From Opisthorchis felineus (taxonomy: Eukaryota; Platyhelminthes; Trematoda; Opisthorchiida; Opisthorchiidae): DNA of 64,000 nucleotides. Below, one piece after another: positions 1 through 10,844 of this stretch (position 1 is the stretch's first letter; each line of letters begins with the position of its first letter). The notes beneath the pieces were generated by a model. It searched no databases, was not told the DNA's origin, and worked only from the letters and a program-made list of their open reading frames with translations. The translations under genes and the position numbers were made by a program. Location of the stretch: positions 1,448,906-1,512,905 of the forward strand of contig SJOL01000719.1 of the NCBI GenBank assembly GCA_004794785.1, read 5' to 3'.

Positions 1-205
1 CTTGTTGTCAGTTTCTATCCAGATTGCCTGAATGAGTGTCTGGAGGTGTAGGCACCTCGGAATGATTGTAGTAAGCTAGCACTAAGTCCCTTCCCCGTCC
101 ACCTTTATTCTTTCCTTCACATTAAGGGTTTCAAATAAATCATGGTTGTACGGCAGTGAAGCATCGGTTTTGAACACTGATGTTATGCTGTCGATGATGA
201 TGATG
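1..205 (+). mobile_element. RTE-B retrotransposon, 3' end (truncated by window edge)
   Basis: This is the 3' untranslated end of a non-LTR retrotransposon I call RTE-B. The same block recurs at 7680-7895, 12741-12792, 59565-59712 and, inverted, at 63862-63975. It runs from a shared segment around AATGAGTGTCTGGAGGTGTA, through CGGCAGTGAAGCATC and GAACACTGATGTTATGCTGTC, into a short (GAT)n tail near 192-205. RTE-clade elements typically end in a short simple repeat instead of poly(A), which fits. The coding part lies outside the window. The copy is non-coding and presumably inert. Confidence 0.85.
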
Positions 206-559
206 GACACTGGTGCTTGAATGTCCTACAGCCAAGGTGGAAGGCACTAGTAGAGTGGAGAAAGGATGGAAACTTACCGGAAAGATTTTGTCCCTAGGGA
301 ATAAGGCCAAGGAAAGGATTCCTAAACCTTCGAAAACCATCGGAATAAACATACCTGCGCATTGTACAGGAGCAGGACACCATGAGAGAGACTGACTCGG
401 CATCCCCATGCGACATATGCGGAGCACAAGACACAGAAACGTTACACAAGTAGTCCGGGAAAGTGACAGCAAGCTCACCACCGCGTCCGACAAAACGATG
501 CTGTGTGCATAATGAAGTCTACTGGCCCTATCAGACGTGATTTTGACACCCAAATCCAC
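206..559. other. No recognisable feature
   Basis: Sequence between the RTE-B 3' end and the RT fragment. The open frames here are short, lack domains and overlap the repeats. I see no gene, RNA or repeat. Confidence 0.5.
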
Positions 560-696
560 AAATTGGATGACAAATTTGAGCGGAAAAAAATAACTCCATT
601 GGTTGTGAGGAAGCTTCTCGAAAACTTATTATACACCCTAACCCGACCGGATGTATGGAAATACAAGGCATGAATGTTTACGAACTTCAGGGCCAC
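560..696 (-). pseudogene. RTE-B reverse transcriptase fragment
   Basis: A minus-strand reading of about 45 residues contains KFVNIHALY, then GRVRVYN and SRSF. That is the segment between RT motif A and the RQGCPLSP block of RTE-type reverse transcriptases. Just after TTNGV the reading collapses where QGCPLSP should follow, so a deletion or frameshift ends the similarity. It is an isolated internal piece with no neighbouring RT motifs on this strand. It belongs with the RTE-B copies by sequence, and it is not a gene. Confidence 0.6.
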
Positions 697-1290
697 CCTT
701 TATGGCTAGGGGTATTAAGAGCAATTCATCCAGAATCGAGAGCCCATTTTAAGTAGAGGAAAACCACGACTGTTGGTCGGCGTTATGTGGTGCTACCCAA
801 GCATTTGACTTGATATAAAGATATGGCCAATGCATCCTCTTCCAGGTCGAAACTCTGCTTGCTTCTCTCGCAGCTGCGTCGAAATATAAAATAAGCCAGT
901 AACCGTATTACGACAGGCGTGACGCTGATAATCTCTACGAATGGAACAGTCGGTTCGGGTACTTTTTCAACATGGGTACGACGACCAGCTGGCTCTGATT
1001 CTCTAAACCGCGTTCATATTCCCAAATACCTACGAACATCTTAGTCAAAGCGGAACACAAAGATTCCCCTTTAGCTTTGAACAACGCTGAAAATAGCTCA
1101 TCTGGAGAGGCAGTATGATAGTGCATCAAGGTAGAAAAGCATATTAGTGCTCCAACTGATGGGAGACCTAAACTCAGACCACTGCTCAAAATGAGCGGGT
1201 CGATCGGAGGACATAGCCACAGGTACAGAGGACCAACTACGGTGCTGCTGGAAACCGCCAATCGACCCAGATGCCGTCTTTTATCGTACG
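697..1290. other. No recognisable feature
   Basis: Flank beyond the 3' tail of RTE-A. Neither strand has an open frame with recognisable protein motifs, and no repeat shared with the rest of the window was seen. Confidence 0.5.
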
Positions 1291-1320
1291 ATCAATCAAT
1301 CAACCAATCAATCAAACAAT
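1291..1320 (-). repeat. (ATTG)n tail of RTE-A
   Basis: Imperfect tetranucleotide repeat, ATCAATCAATCAACCAATCA on the plus strand, so ATTG on the coding strand of RTE-A. It sits exactly where the 3' end of the element should be, beyond the last coding similarity. RTE elements usually end in such short simple repeats. Confidence 0.8.
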
Positions 1321-1606
1321 TTATCAGCTATAAACCGTGTACCATAGGCACATTGGTTCCAGCTGCTACAGTTTCGATCACCGGAAAACGGGAATGTGGA
1401 ACGTACAACCAAGCCTTGGAGGCGAGGGCATGTTCAGTTTGTTCGGAACTTGGGTAGCTACGCATTGAAGGCGATAGCTTTGATGCATGAGCGCCACTGG
1501 CTGCGCGATTGGGCCATTTCTGCCAATGTCATTAACCACTGGTGACCTGAGTCCCGGGGTCCCCATCCAGGGGGGCGACAGTTACCCACCCAACTAAGTT
1601 TACTGG

Positions 1607-2380
1607 TTAGTGTTTTCGTACTTCGTTGCAGGTCGTACACTGTCCACCTCTCGGTCGCTTCCAATCAGCACAGGGATGGGCGAAAAGAGCTCTGCGAGGC
1701 AGACGATCTCCTGGCATGCGGAGCACATGTCCCAACCAGCGTAACTTATGAAGCATGAGTAATTCATCTATCGAGGGAGAGTTCCTTCTTCCTAAGACCA
1801 TCTGGCGTAACTCAGCATTACTAATCCGGTGTTCCCACGAGACCTGACCAATGCTCCGCAGACACCGATGATCAAACACTGACATCTTCCGTACGTCCTC
1901 TGCGCGTAGGGGCCACGTCTCTGATCCATAAAGCAGTATAGATCGCATCACCGCAGTGTAAACTCTTCCCTTGACAGACAAACTCACGTCACGCCGGCGC
2001 CATAGGTGTCGGGGGTTGGAAAAAGCTGCCCTGGGCTTTCTGATTCGAGAAATAATCTCATCTCCAGCCAGTCCACTGGAACTTATACAGCTGCCCAGGT
2101 AAACAAATTTATCTACCACGTCGATTGGCTCACCTGCAAGCATGAGGTGTGGGTTTGATCCTACCCAGTCTTGTAGCAGCACTTTACACTTTGTAGGTGT
2201 GAAGCGCATGCCAAACCGTACGGCAGAGTTAGTTAAGTTATTTAAAATCGTTTGCATTTGAGAAGGATTTGAACCAAGGAGAGCACTATCGTCTGCATAC
2301 TCAATGTCTGTGAGGGAACGTCCCGGGAGCATTTCGACTCCCCAGGTTTCACAGGCAGGCAGATAAATTTCAAACAGCAT
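1607..2380 (-). pseudogene. RTE-A reverse transcriptase palm/thumb and C-terminal region
   Basis: An open stretch of about 257 codons. Near residues 25-36 it has DIEYADDSALLG, where YADD is the RT catalytic box with two aspartates (motif C). FGMRFTPTKCKV (56-67), FVYLGSCISSSG (92-103), YGSETWPL (151-158), VFDHRCLRSIG (168-178) and RWLGHVLRMP (214-223) follow, all typical of RTE-clade proteins. The N-terminal side starts abruptly after a deletion that removes RT motif A, so the catalytic centre is incomplete. The open frame stops at 1607, but similarity continues in another frame to about 1400. It was once an enzyme copying element RNA at nicked DNA; here it is a relic. Confidence 0.93.
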
Positions 2381-2389
2381 ATCAATAAC

Positions 2390-3577
2390 AAAGTTGAAGA
2401 GGAAAGGGGAAACCCAGCTTGATTCTCACGAATCTGTCTCCCCCGATAATCCATCAACCTGCGCAAAATAATGCCAGAGAGCACCTTAGATGCGACGGAT
2501 ACCAGGCTGATACCACGATGGTTTCCACATGACGTTCTTGTTCCCTTTTTAAAAACTGGGATGACGGTCGAGGAGCTCCATTCGGCTGGTATTGTTTTCG
2601 TTCCAAATCTTCTGCAGTATGGTTGTCAGACTGTTCACCAGGACCTCAGCACCTTATTTGAAGAGCGCGGGGTGTAGACCATCCGGGCCAGGTGCCTTGT
2701 TGCGTTTGAGGATTGAAATCGCGCACTGGATTTCGGTTGCTGATGGTGGGTTGGCATCAATGTTCTATTCGGGCCCGCTTGGTTCTTCCAGCGGTTGTGT
2801 TGAAGGAGACCAGGTGAACTGTTCTTGGAAGTGCTCAGCCCACCGCTCAATGCGGCGACTGAGGGAGTGAATTGCTGTTCCGTCTTTTTCGTATACTGTC
2901 TCACTGACACCTGTCTTCTTTTGACCAATTGATCGAATCAGTTGAAACAGGGCGCGGCTGTTGCCTGCAGCGAAAGCCTTCATCATCTCCTGGGCCTTCG
3001 AAATCCACCAGCTTTCTCTAGCATTCTTCAAGCTCCTGATTATCCGGTGTTTGAGGTTTCCTGGTGCACCATCATAGTCCCTAGTTGCTGGTATGGCTTT
3101 TTTGGCAGCAATAAGATCTGCTGATCTCGAAGATATCCAGTGTTCATTTAGTCGAGTCAGATGGGCTGGACAAACAGTTCTCAAAGCCAAAAGCATCGCT
3201 TCTTTAACTCGCCTCCATTCACCCTCCAAGCAATCTTCGTCGTCCATATGACTGTGCGTTTCCAGTAGCTTTCTAGGCAGATCAGCTCGATACTCTTCAG
3301 CTACTGAAACTTGTCGAAGTTGATGAACGGAGCTGCTCTCTTTCGGCACACGTAGTGCTGGCGGAAAGTGAAGCGCTAAGCGGGCCCGAACGGCGGCGTG
3401 ATCAGAGTCAAGTTGCGTACCCCAGAAGGAACGATAATCATTAACAGAGGCTCTCCATCGGTAACTGATAGCCATATGGTCCAATTGAGTCTTGTGGTAG
3501 GTGGCCTCCAAGTAGCTCTGTGTGAGCGTTTGTGTTGGAAGTTCGTACTGACCAGGAGCAAACGATGATCTGCACAC
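2390..3577 (-). pseudogene. RTE-A endonuclease end, linker and RT fingers
   Basis: From 3577 a frame of about 270 codons carries the end of the endonuclease: TQLDHMAIS and then LDSDHAAVRARL, which hold the late Asp and the catalytic SDH. A linker of about 130 residues follows, with WRRVKEAM and ALRTVCP. Read through the stop at 2765, the RT fingers appear as EIQCAISILKRNKAPGPDG and then LRRLMDYRGRQIRENQAGF near 2460-2400. After ENQAGF the frame jumps directly to sequence equal to the end of the PLSPFLFNFVID block, so the segment with RT motif A (usually xFxDFxxAFD) is absent. At least two stops and one frameshift interrupt the region. Confidence 0.88.
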
Positions 3578-3579
3578 AA

Positions 3580-4170
3580 CTGAAGCCGCTATCCATTATC
3601 CGTACGCTCAACACTGACTCCAAATCTACCACCTAACTGTGCTTCTTCCGGACTTAGTCGTCTAACTTGGGCATTCATATCACCCGCCAGGATTACTATA
3701 TCCGTCCTTCTTGCCGACCGAAGCAGTCGTCACAGATCTTGATAAAACTCGTCCTTCTCAGTCTCAGAACTGCTATCTGTTGGGGCGTATGCTGATACGA
3801 TAAAGAAACACCGTTTACCGCATCGACCTGCGTTAATTTTAATTGAGCCAGACAACCGCACAGCGCAAAGGCGAGTGTTTACTGGGATCCAGTCCAGTAA
3901 GGCGCTTTCAGCCTTGGGGTTGAGTGCAACTCCCACACCGTAGATACCACGAGCTGTTGCATCAGGATCACCGGATGTCCGAAGAGTGAAATGTGGAACA
4001 CTTGGGTTCGTCCCAAGCGGCTTGAGGAGCACGACCGAAGTGGAGTCTTGTGTGCGTGTTTCGGAGACACAACATACATCGATAGAGAGGGAAAGTAAGG
4101 TCTCAGCAAGGGATGCCTGTTGCCCAATTTAACATAGAGTACGGACATTAAAGGCTGCAACGTGGATCAG
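3580..4170 (-). pseudogene. RTE-A apurinic-type endonuclease, N-terminal part
   Basis: Across two frames and at least three stops I read VAAFNVRTL (the Asn motif at the start), CVSETRTQDS (the catalytic Glu), FIVSAYAPTD (the Tyr block), ILAGDMNAQV (the Asp/Asn pair) and CADHRLLLVST. These are the ordered motifs of the apurinic/apyrimidinic-like endonuclease that nicks target DNA for target-primed reverse transcription. The longest intact piece is 3730-4032. Stops fall after RTLC, after YQDL and inside DNG-RLQ, so the protein is dead. Confidence 0.9.
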
Positions 4171-4381
4171 ATCTTTTGAGGTTAGTAGGTGATTATTTTG
4201 GTTTGTTATTCCGGGCGATGGTTGAGACGCGGAACAGTGGCTAGGGGATTGGCAGATGGGTTGATTGCACTGCATTGTACGATGGGTTGGGATGGAGTGA
4301 GGGAGAAGGCCGGTGAGCGAAAAGCTGCAAGGGCAAATGATACTTCCCGGTTGCCCAGGCCGAATAAGGGGGTTTAGTTGA

Positions 4382-4590
4382 GGTACCCCATCTTGAGCCT
4401 TTGAATCAAAAGTCTGACCTACAAGGCAGTGGAAGGATGTAAGGTTTTGTTCGGGGACCCTGCCCCTAGCCTCTGACTCAAGAGTCTAGACCGCGAGACA
4501 GCGGTTGTTACGGTTTTCTTGGGGGACCCTTCCCGGAGCCAATGACTCAATAGTCTGACCCACTTGGCTGTAGGGGGCCGGCCTGTCCCG
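4382..4590 (-). repeat. Three ~70-bp tandem repeats in the RTE-A 5' region
   Basis: Three degenerate units start near 4382, 4453 and 4522. Each contains, on the plus strand, a block like GGGGACCCT, then AGCC, TGACTCAA, AGTCTGACC and a G/T-rich end. The AGCC landmarks lie at 4396, 4468 and 4537, giving spacings of 72 and 69 bp. They lie upstream of the RTE-A coding part. Tandem 5'-UTR monomers with promoter activity are known in several non-LTR families; a promoter role here is only an inference. Confidence 0.7.
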
Positions 4591-5090
4591 GGGGCGCAGG
4601 GAGTAGGACATTACTGTCTCACTCCTGATGCGGCTGCACACAACAGGTGCCTTTTAAGCAGCACCGGGTCTTTGGTTTTAAAAGTATTTCGACCGTATTG
4701 AATAATGCGCCGGCGGTTACGGTAAACCGTTGGGCGATCGGAGTGTGCGGTTTTTGGGGCCGACCTTTGCTAACCCGTCCTTCCTCGGGGGAAGGCAGCA
4801 TCACTGCTTCCATAAATATGGACATGCTGGTCGCCTGGGGGAAACGCCTTACTGCCTTCACACTCCTATCGCAGAGGACAGTACGACGTTACCTGCAGAC
4901 CGCCTCGTAATACGATTACTCGCAGTACGGGGACTCGCTGTTCTTCGTCAGGCTGCTCCCCGCTGGCCTTCCTGGCATGGGTGAACCTTTAGGAACTGAG
5001 TTCCAGCCAGTATAACCCGCAGGATCATTGCAGCACAGAAGCCCGACCACCACGACAAGGTGACAGCTTTGGGTCGGGTACGATAGTACG
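4591..5090 (-). other. Presumed 5' untranslated region of RTE-A
   Basis: G/C-rich sequence continuing upstream of the tandem repeats with no convincing frame. It contains a perfect 13-bp hairpin sequence GGAACTGAGTTCC at 4992-5004. Assignment to RTE-A is by position and orientation only; the left border could be shorter than shown. Confidence 0.4.
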
Positions 5091-5512
5091 ATAGCATTCC
5101 GATATTATCTTTGGTCAACTTCCTTACGAAAGGACTTTTAGTTCCTGTCCTGCGACTTAGATGAAGTAGCTCCCGCGCATTCCCATCCTTACTGGCCCCT
5201 TTCATTTCTTGGACTTTTTGGTGGCATCACGCCTCTCTATCCACACAAGCTACAGTTGAGTTATCATCTAATTGATTTTTTATCCTGATTGTACTCTGAG
5301 ACCGAGGGAATAGACAGCCTCGCACCAAGAAGTGGTGACCGTTCTGGGATTCAATGGATACCGTGTACGGGCTCGGAGACAACATAAGCAGTTTCCGGCG
5401 TCTAAATGCAGTACTGCTGAAGAGCAAACCATGTATTTTAAAAACTGAGGCACTCTATCTGTGCACTGAGATCTGCTCCTATGACTATGTAAGAACTCCG
5501 TGGTAAATCATA
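5091..5512. other. No recognisable feature
   Basis: Spacer between the presumed RTE-A 5' end and the first tRNA-like SINE. No domain-bearing frame or shared repeat was seen. Confidence 0.5.
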
Positions 5513-5707
5513 ATGAAAATAAATCGTTCAGCTGTAACACCCTTTCGGTGCCTAGCTGCCATGCCACCCAAATTAAGCACGAGGGCAAGGATACTGTCAG
5601 GCTGCTCAAGCCTAGACAGGGGAAGTCGAGAGGCAGAGGCCGGGTTCCAACCACGGACCTTCCGGTCAGTAAATTCGCATTCTAACCACTGAGCCATCTC
5701 ACCCACC
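5513..5707 (-). mobile_element. tRNA-derived SINE, family T, copy 1
   Basis: On the minus strand the head has a pol III A box TGGCTCAGTGG (5696-5686) and a B-box-like GGTTGGAACCC (5652-5642), 33 bp apart, as in tRNA genes. A constant body follows: CTCGACTTCCCCTGTCTAGG, then GGTGGCATGGCAGCTAGGCA, CCGAAAGGGTG and ACAGCTGAACGAT, with an AT-rich end. The same head and body recur at 10290, 10661, 10845 and 11505, and as a body-only match at 41671. It is not a working tRNA gene: I see no cloverleaf closing helix. Confidence 0.85.
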
Positions 5708-6249
5708 TCAGTGGTGCACAAGATTAGTTTTATATAGACACATTTCGATGAGTCACAGCTACGGCTGTTTGGTGCATAAATAGACAAGAATTCATGATAG
5801 AAATAGAAAGTCGGACAGCACAGAGCAGGCCAATTACAGGTATCCAGTCGAGTAATAATGCATCAACTCGCGAAATGATGACTATGACAAAGCCGACACA
5901 ACCCGTCACAGCAGCAGGCCAATCTCACATTAAAGGGCGCACTACAATCACGGAAAGAGATTTGAAAAGCGAACGCGGAGCGGTGGAGCGAAACGTCTGA
6001 ATGGAGTGTCGACAGCTGGGATCTACTGAAGAGTGACTATCAACCGGGACAGGAGAAATGTTAAGAAGTAATAATAAAGATGGGGCTTGTAAGTAGCTAC
6101 AGTCTTTGCTTATCTGTCATGATGTATGCAGCAAATAAGGTAACCCGGATGATGTCACTTCGGGGCGGCGGGGAGGTACTCTCATTTGTGAAGTTCATGG
6201 CTGTGCTTGGGCTGGGACAACGTCAGGGCATCTAGACATAGACGGGAGG
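5708..6249. other. No recognisable feature
   Basis: Spacer between SINE copy 1 and the RTE-B pseudogene. An open frame of 68 codons at 5794-6000 has no recognisable motif. Confidence 0.5.
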
Positions 6250-7895
6250 ACGATAGGTTCCCACTGTTTTTGGTTTAAAACCTTGACTATGAAGCACCTT
6301 ATGGCCTGGTCATCATCTCAAACACCACCAAACCCCTGGTCTGGATGACCCCACCTACATTGTCCAAGGGTGGGGACGAATTCCTCAGTCAGCGCTTGTC
6401 TAGTACATGTGACTACATCCGTGAAGAGGAGACTGTCCCAGACGACTGAGGAGAATAACAGATAGTGCAAATTTTCAAAAAAAAAAGGCCCCACAGTGAG
6501 TGCGGCAATCGCAGAGGGATCAGCTTGAATCCAGTCGTAACGAGAATCCTGGTATCACTTGTCCTTCGTGACCTTAGGATGGCTCGTGTATCACTACCTC
6601 GAGAGCAGCGAACAGGATTGCGGCTGACTGGGTTGACTTAACCAAATCTTCACCCTCCGCTGGGTGCTAGAACAACACCATACGTAGGAACGACCCACAA
6701 TTTTAGTATTCCCGGATTTCAAAGGCGCATTGGACTACGCTGACCGGTTTGCTCCCCTTAACACGCATGGCTAGTAAGAAATGCCCCGGAAGTTTGTATT
6801 TTCAAAACTGCTGGCATGCGAGAGTACACAGAGAGCTTCCAAAAGCTTCAGTACACAAAAATATGCCCTTCAAGGATGCCCACTCTCCATTACTATCTTA
6901 TTTCCCGATTGATGAGATAATGAGACAAAAGCTGGAAGGTCTTCAAAACACTGGTGTTCAAATGGCTGCCACCGAAAACCTTGTCGACCTGGAATATGCA
7001 GACGACATCGTTCTCGTTTTCGAAGAGAAGGTGCAGGTGTCTTTGGATGAACTGACCAAAGTCCTTTGGCATGCGCTTTGTACTCGCAAAGTGTAAGGTC
7101 ACGCCACTTAAGAATCAGAGACACTCGAGGTTATGGAGCGTTTCACTTCCTTGGTTGTATTAGTTCTGAATGTAGTATGACAGGTGAGGTCAATGCACGA
7201 ATCACTAAGGCTTGGGTCACGTATGGTAACCTGAGACGCATATGGCAGCAAAGTGGCATATCCCTGGACCTCAGGGGACACAGTATGGGCTATTTGTACG
7301 GCTGTCAAAAGTGGCCTGTGCGAGCAGCAGGACTGAGACATATTCAGGTCTTCGATGACCGTTGTCTCAGAACCATAGCTCGTGGAGGCTGTTGTCGCCG
7401 TATCCGCAATGAGGCAATTAGAAAATGAATGTTTAATTGTGCAACGAAGAGTTCAATCGAAAAATATGTCCAGTACCAAAAGCTGCGGTATTTAGGTCAT
7501 GTATTTCGCATGCCGAACCGTCGTTTGCGGAAGAGTGCTGTTCCTGTGGCCAACCTTTGACCTGATAGAGGGGTGTAAAAGAAATTGAGAAGTCTGGGTG
7601 CTGTCGGTGCGACTCGCCTCCCAGAAAAGGGCTCGGGTGATCCTCACCGTGCACGGTTACGGATATGGCAGCTAATCGATGTCAATGTCGTTGTTGTCAT
7701 CTTCTGTCCAGATTGTCTGAATGAGTGTCTGGGGGTCTAAATACATCGAAATAAATTGTAGAGGGTAGTACTAAACCCCTTCACCGTCCAAGCTTATTTT
7801 CTTCACAATAGGACTTTCAAAAATAAATCACAGTTGTGCGGCAGCGAAGCATCCGTGTTGAACACTGATGTTATGCTGTCGATGATGAAAATCGT
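6250..7895 (+). pseudogene. RTE-B retrotransposon, RT to 3' end, heavily mutated
   Basis: Reading across frames, the plus strand shows RT fingers (KPLVWMTPPTL, GGDEFLSQRLS, EEETVPDD, near 6320-6450), IFKKKG at about 6470, LRDLRMARV with REQRTGLR near 6570-6620, FPIDEIMRQKLEGLQNTGVQ (6900-6960) and the catalytic box LEYADDIVLVFEE (6990-7025). The C-terminal part follows: VFDDRCLRTIARG (7350-7385), a YLYGC-W block, then a 3' UTR from about 7680 to the decayed (GAT)n tail at 7880-7895. Many stops and frameshifts, and a gap between the fingers and the YADD region, show a long-dead copy. The endonuclease is not seen. It shares its 3' UTR with positions 1-205. Confidence 0.88.
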
Positions 7896-8880
7896 GGCAA
7901 TGATGGTCGGTGTATTACCACCGAAGTAATCTAGTCTAAGGGACGAATTGTCACACTTATTCCAACTCAACCTGGAAGACCAACAGAATATATGTCAGAC
8001 TTCAATTCATTGAACATAGGACAGACTCTGCGGCTGTGACATGGGAATCCTCCAGTGCAACTTAATGACCCAAACCGTGGCACTACAATAAGGCTGGAGG
8101 AAGCTGATGCAGTTCGGAACCTTCAGGGCCTGCTTTTCCTTATAAACGAAGTATGCTTATTAGTAGGGCCCTCAAAGACAATGCTGAAGACTTGACACAT
8201 AATAACAGTCAGCGTCTTGGCCGCTGGTCGCCTGCTTCTGTAATCATGTCTTTCACTCGGCCCTCAAATTGAGTCGTCGCCGCGAACACGTCAGTTTCTG
8301 AAGTAATACTATGCCTTTCTGTCTCAAAATATCACCTTGCGCGGGACTAGACGAGCTCCCATCATCGTTCTCCAGGGTTAATGGCGAATCTTTGTTTTGC
8401 CTTTATTAGGTTTGTTAAAGTAATTCGGATACAAGAAGTCGTTTGAGCCAACTGGGTGCAGTTAAACACTACCCTCACCCGTCGCGACTGTCCAAACACA
8501 AGGGTGAATCATTAATTCAAATGTAATGCGACTGCCGGCTTCACTACTACTGCGACGTCCGACCTCATCAAGAGGGACATAAGGCGGGCAGCAACGGGGA
8601 GGTTTTCGACTAGAGGAAGTGCACTGACCATATTACGTTACGTCAACCGCTTGAACAGCGTCACCAATACCACTGAAAATGTAGCGAATTTTCTTGACTT
8701 TAAGTCTTCGGTGCCGTGATTAGGTTGGCTTTTCTGGATGTAGGAAGTCAATCGAAAACGCACACTATTTGTTCCGCCACTGAGCGATCCAAGTTTCATC
8801 ATATCCAGCAGGCTTCGTCAGGACTGTCCTCTGTTTAGTTCTGTTAACCCTCGTGAATGACACCTCAGTGGAGCGACCAA
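7896..8880. other. No recognisable feature
   Basis: Spacer between two RTE-B copies. It could hold more decayed RTE-B sequence, but I cannot read motifs in any frame. Confidence 0.4.
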
Positions 8881-9340
8881 AATGGCATGGATTTGGGTAA
8901 CAAAATCGCATATGGAAAAATATTAGTGGACCTGAACTATGCGGATGACACTGTCCCATTATTTGATGACCAGTTGTACGCACAAACTACTTCAAGTAGA
9001 ATATAAGTTGTGTTTCGGCATGCAGTTTACATCTTCAAGATTGTATTTCAGTATTTCCCGCTCTCATAGCCCTTTGAAAGTTCAGAGTGAGGAGCTTAGT
9101 TTTTTTATAGATTCACCTATCTTAGCCGTGGCTGCACTGTACGCACCATCAAGGTACGTGAATATTTGCCGGCTTGCATCAGCAACGAATGTCACTGGCT
9201 GAAGGGCGGTTCCTCCGACCTGATGGCCTCAAACGTCTTCAGGTATTTGATCGTCAGTGTCTCCGTAAGGGAAAAACGTTGGCCGGCTGCAGCATGTGCA
9301 TAATGGATTTGCCCATGAGAGAGTACTAGGTAGAGATTCG
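8881..9340 (+). pseudogene. RTE-B reverse transcriptase fragment with YADD box
   Basis: Near 8925 the plus strand reads ILVDLNYADDTVPLF, the RT motif C. About 100 bp later a frame gives CFGMQFTSS, SPLKVQSEELSF and a degraded ILAVAALYA block, matching the FGMHFAPTKCK and YLGSC region of RTE proteins. Near 9225 another frame gives DGLKRLQVFDRQCLRK, the C-terminal RLQVFDxRCLR block. At least two frameshifts and one stop lie between. The ends are not defined by a tail, so this is an internal fragment, not a 3' end. Confidence 0.75.
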
Positions 9341-10289
9341 GGTTAGCCTGAGCAGCAGATAAAGCTTGTCAAGTTGTGACTTGTGCATATGCCTGACCAA
9401 AGTTTACCAAGGAATGCCGTGTTTGCCACTCCAAATCTTTGTTGGCGGAAGGTTTGCAAAAACAGACCGTGAAATAGCAACACGGAATGAAAGTGGTGAT
9501 TGTCCGTTTGAGTGCTATGGGATATTAGTGCCATCGTGGGTGTGGTCAAAGTGACTGGACACATGTCGGAGGTAGACCCATGTTTTAGCCTTCAAAGTGT
9601 AGTTTTACTCAGAAGCACCAAATTGTTGTATATTTTCTCCGTTTTTCAAACGTTTCATCGTTCATTACTAAATCACTTTTTTTCGTTTCAGCTCTGTGTC
9701 AAAGTTTTGGATGAATAAAGCCTAGCTTCCGGGCCCTCAGTCTTTTCCATTCTTATTCTGATTATCGCTGCACTCCATCCCTCGTCGAACACAACACAAA
9801 TACCGGATTTCCTGCCGTGCGTATGACGGTACACAATTCGTTGCAGCCCTTACAGCTTCGCACAGACTGTTTTGGAAAGTGACTAACTTGCAAGCGAGAA
9901 AGTTCCTTGATGTTCAAACGAGCAGTTTGACTCTCGGGTTTCCCGCGAAGAAGACCGTGATACGAGTCTACGTGAGTAGTGTCGACAGTCAAGAATGCAG
10001 ACTCACCACTGGCAGCCAATGGCTACGTGGTCAATCTGGCTACAAAGTTGTCCATGAGTAGGGGACACCAGGAGTGTCTACTTCGTCCAAAAACCCCGGC
10101 AATTGCGGTCACCATCAATAAAATCCCACATTGCACCCCCACCGTACGGAAGTTGTTTCACTAGTCACAGAACCCCAAACTCGTGTCCTGTTTATCCCGG
10201 ATTATTCAGCTCATCGACTGCGAAACCGGGCGACCATGCCTCTATCGAATACCAATCGACCGATGCCATGGGTGAAACGGGTTCGCTGT
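9341..10289. other. No recognisable feature
   Basis: Short frames of 60-87 codons occur on both strands, but none shows a domain. No shared repeat was seen. Confidence 0.5.
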
Positions 10290-10494
10290 CAAGACAAAGA
10301 CGGCTAAGTGGTTAAAGTGCGGATTTACTGACCGGAAGGTCCGTGGTTCAAACCCGTCCTCTGCCTCTCGACTTCCCCTGTCTAGTCTTGGGCAACCTGG
10401 CAGTACCCCAGCTCTCGTGCTTCCTTTGGGTGACATAGCAGCTAGTCAGCGAAAGGGTGTTACAGCTGAACGATTATCTTTTTTCCAAAGATTC
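10290..10494 (+). mobile_element. tRNA-derived SINE, family T, copy 2
   Basis: Best preserved plus-strand copy. A-box region GACGGCTAAGTGGTTAAAG (from 10299), B box GGTTCAAACCC at 10345-10355, then the family body CTCGACTTCCCCTGTCTAG, AACCTGGCAGTA, GGGTGACATAGCAGCTAG and GAAAGGGTGTTACAGCTGAA, ending in a T-rich run near 10488. The T run could act as a pol III stop. Confidence 0.87.
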
Positions 10495-10660
10495 CTAGCG
10501 CGCACAATCTAAAGGCGCAGTTGCCAAAGTTACAGTGACAATGTTAGAAGTTCACATTGCCATTACAACCCAGATGCCTTTCATTACTTCTATGGCCCGT
10601 GGCACTGCACTAAGATAGTAATAGCAGACATTAACTAACTGCGGTAAATATTAAGTAATG

Positions 10661-10842
10661 ATCGTTCAACTGTAACACCTTTCGGCGCATAGCTGCCAGG
10701 CCAACCAAAGCAAGCACGAGGGCTGAGATACTGCCAGGTTGCCGAAGCCTAGACAGAAGCAGTCAGGATACAGACGTCGGGTTCGAACCATGTACCTTCC
10801 GGGTGGGTGAGTCTGCGCCTTAACCACTGAAGTACCTCGAGC
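10661..10842 (-). mobile_element. tRNA-derived SINE, family T, copy 3
   Basis: Minus-strand copy. The B box reads GGTTCGAACCC on the minus strand (near 10772), which is a perfect tRNA B box. The A-box region near 10833-10820 reads TTCAGTGGTTAAG. The body includes ACCGAAGGG-type changes and ends at GTTACAGTTGAACGAT (10661). It lies directly next to copy 4 in the same orientation. Confidence 0.83.
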
Positions 10843-10844
10843 TT

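Larger units (their letters stand above)
1291..5090 (-). mobile_element. RTE-A non-LTR retrotransposon, near full span, inactive
   Basis: Read on the minus strand, the element shows in order a long 5' region (about 5090-4170), an apurinic-type endonuclease (4170-3370), a linker, a reverse transcriptase (about 2760-2000), a C-terminal region with RWLGHVLRMP, and a 3' untranslated part ending in an (ATTG)n run at 1320-1291. This domain order, with no separate gag and a microsatellite tail, is that of the RTE clade. The frame is broken by several stops and frameshifts, and part of the RT is missing, so the copy cannot be autonomous. It is distinct from RTE-B, which has another tail. The 5' limit near 5090 is a guess: similarity to a second copy could not be used to set it. 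Confidence 0.92.

Noticed and set aside
4985..5010. Possible HDV-like ribozyme at the 5' end of RTE-A
   Set aside because: GGAACTGAGTTCC forms a simple hairpin, but I could not fit the nested double pseudoknot or the catalytic C context.
5642..5707. Functional tRNA gene at a SINE head
   Set aside because: A and B boxes are present, but there is no acceptor-stem pairing or clear anticodon arm, and the body continues as SINE.
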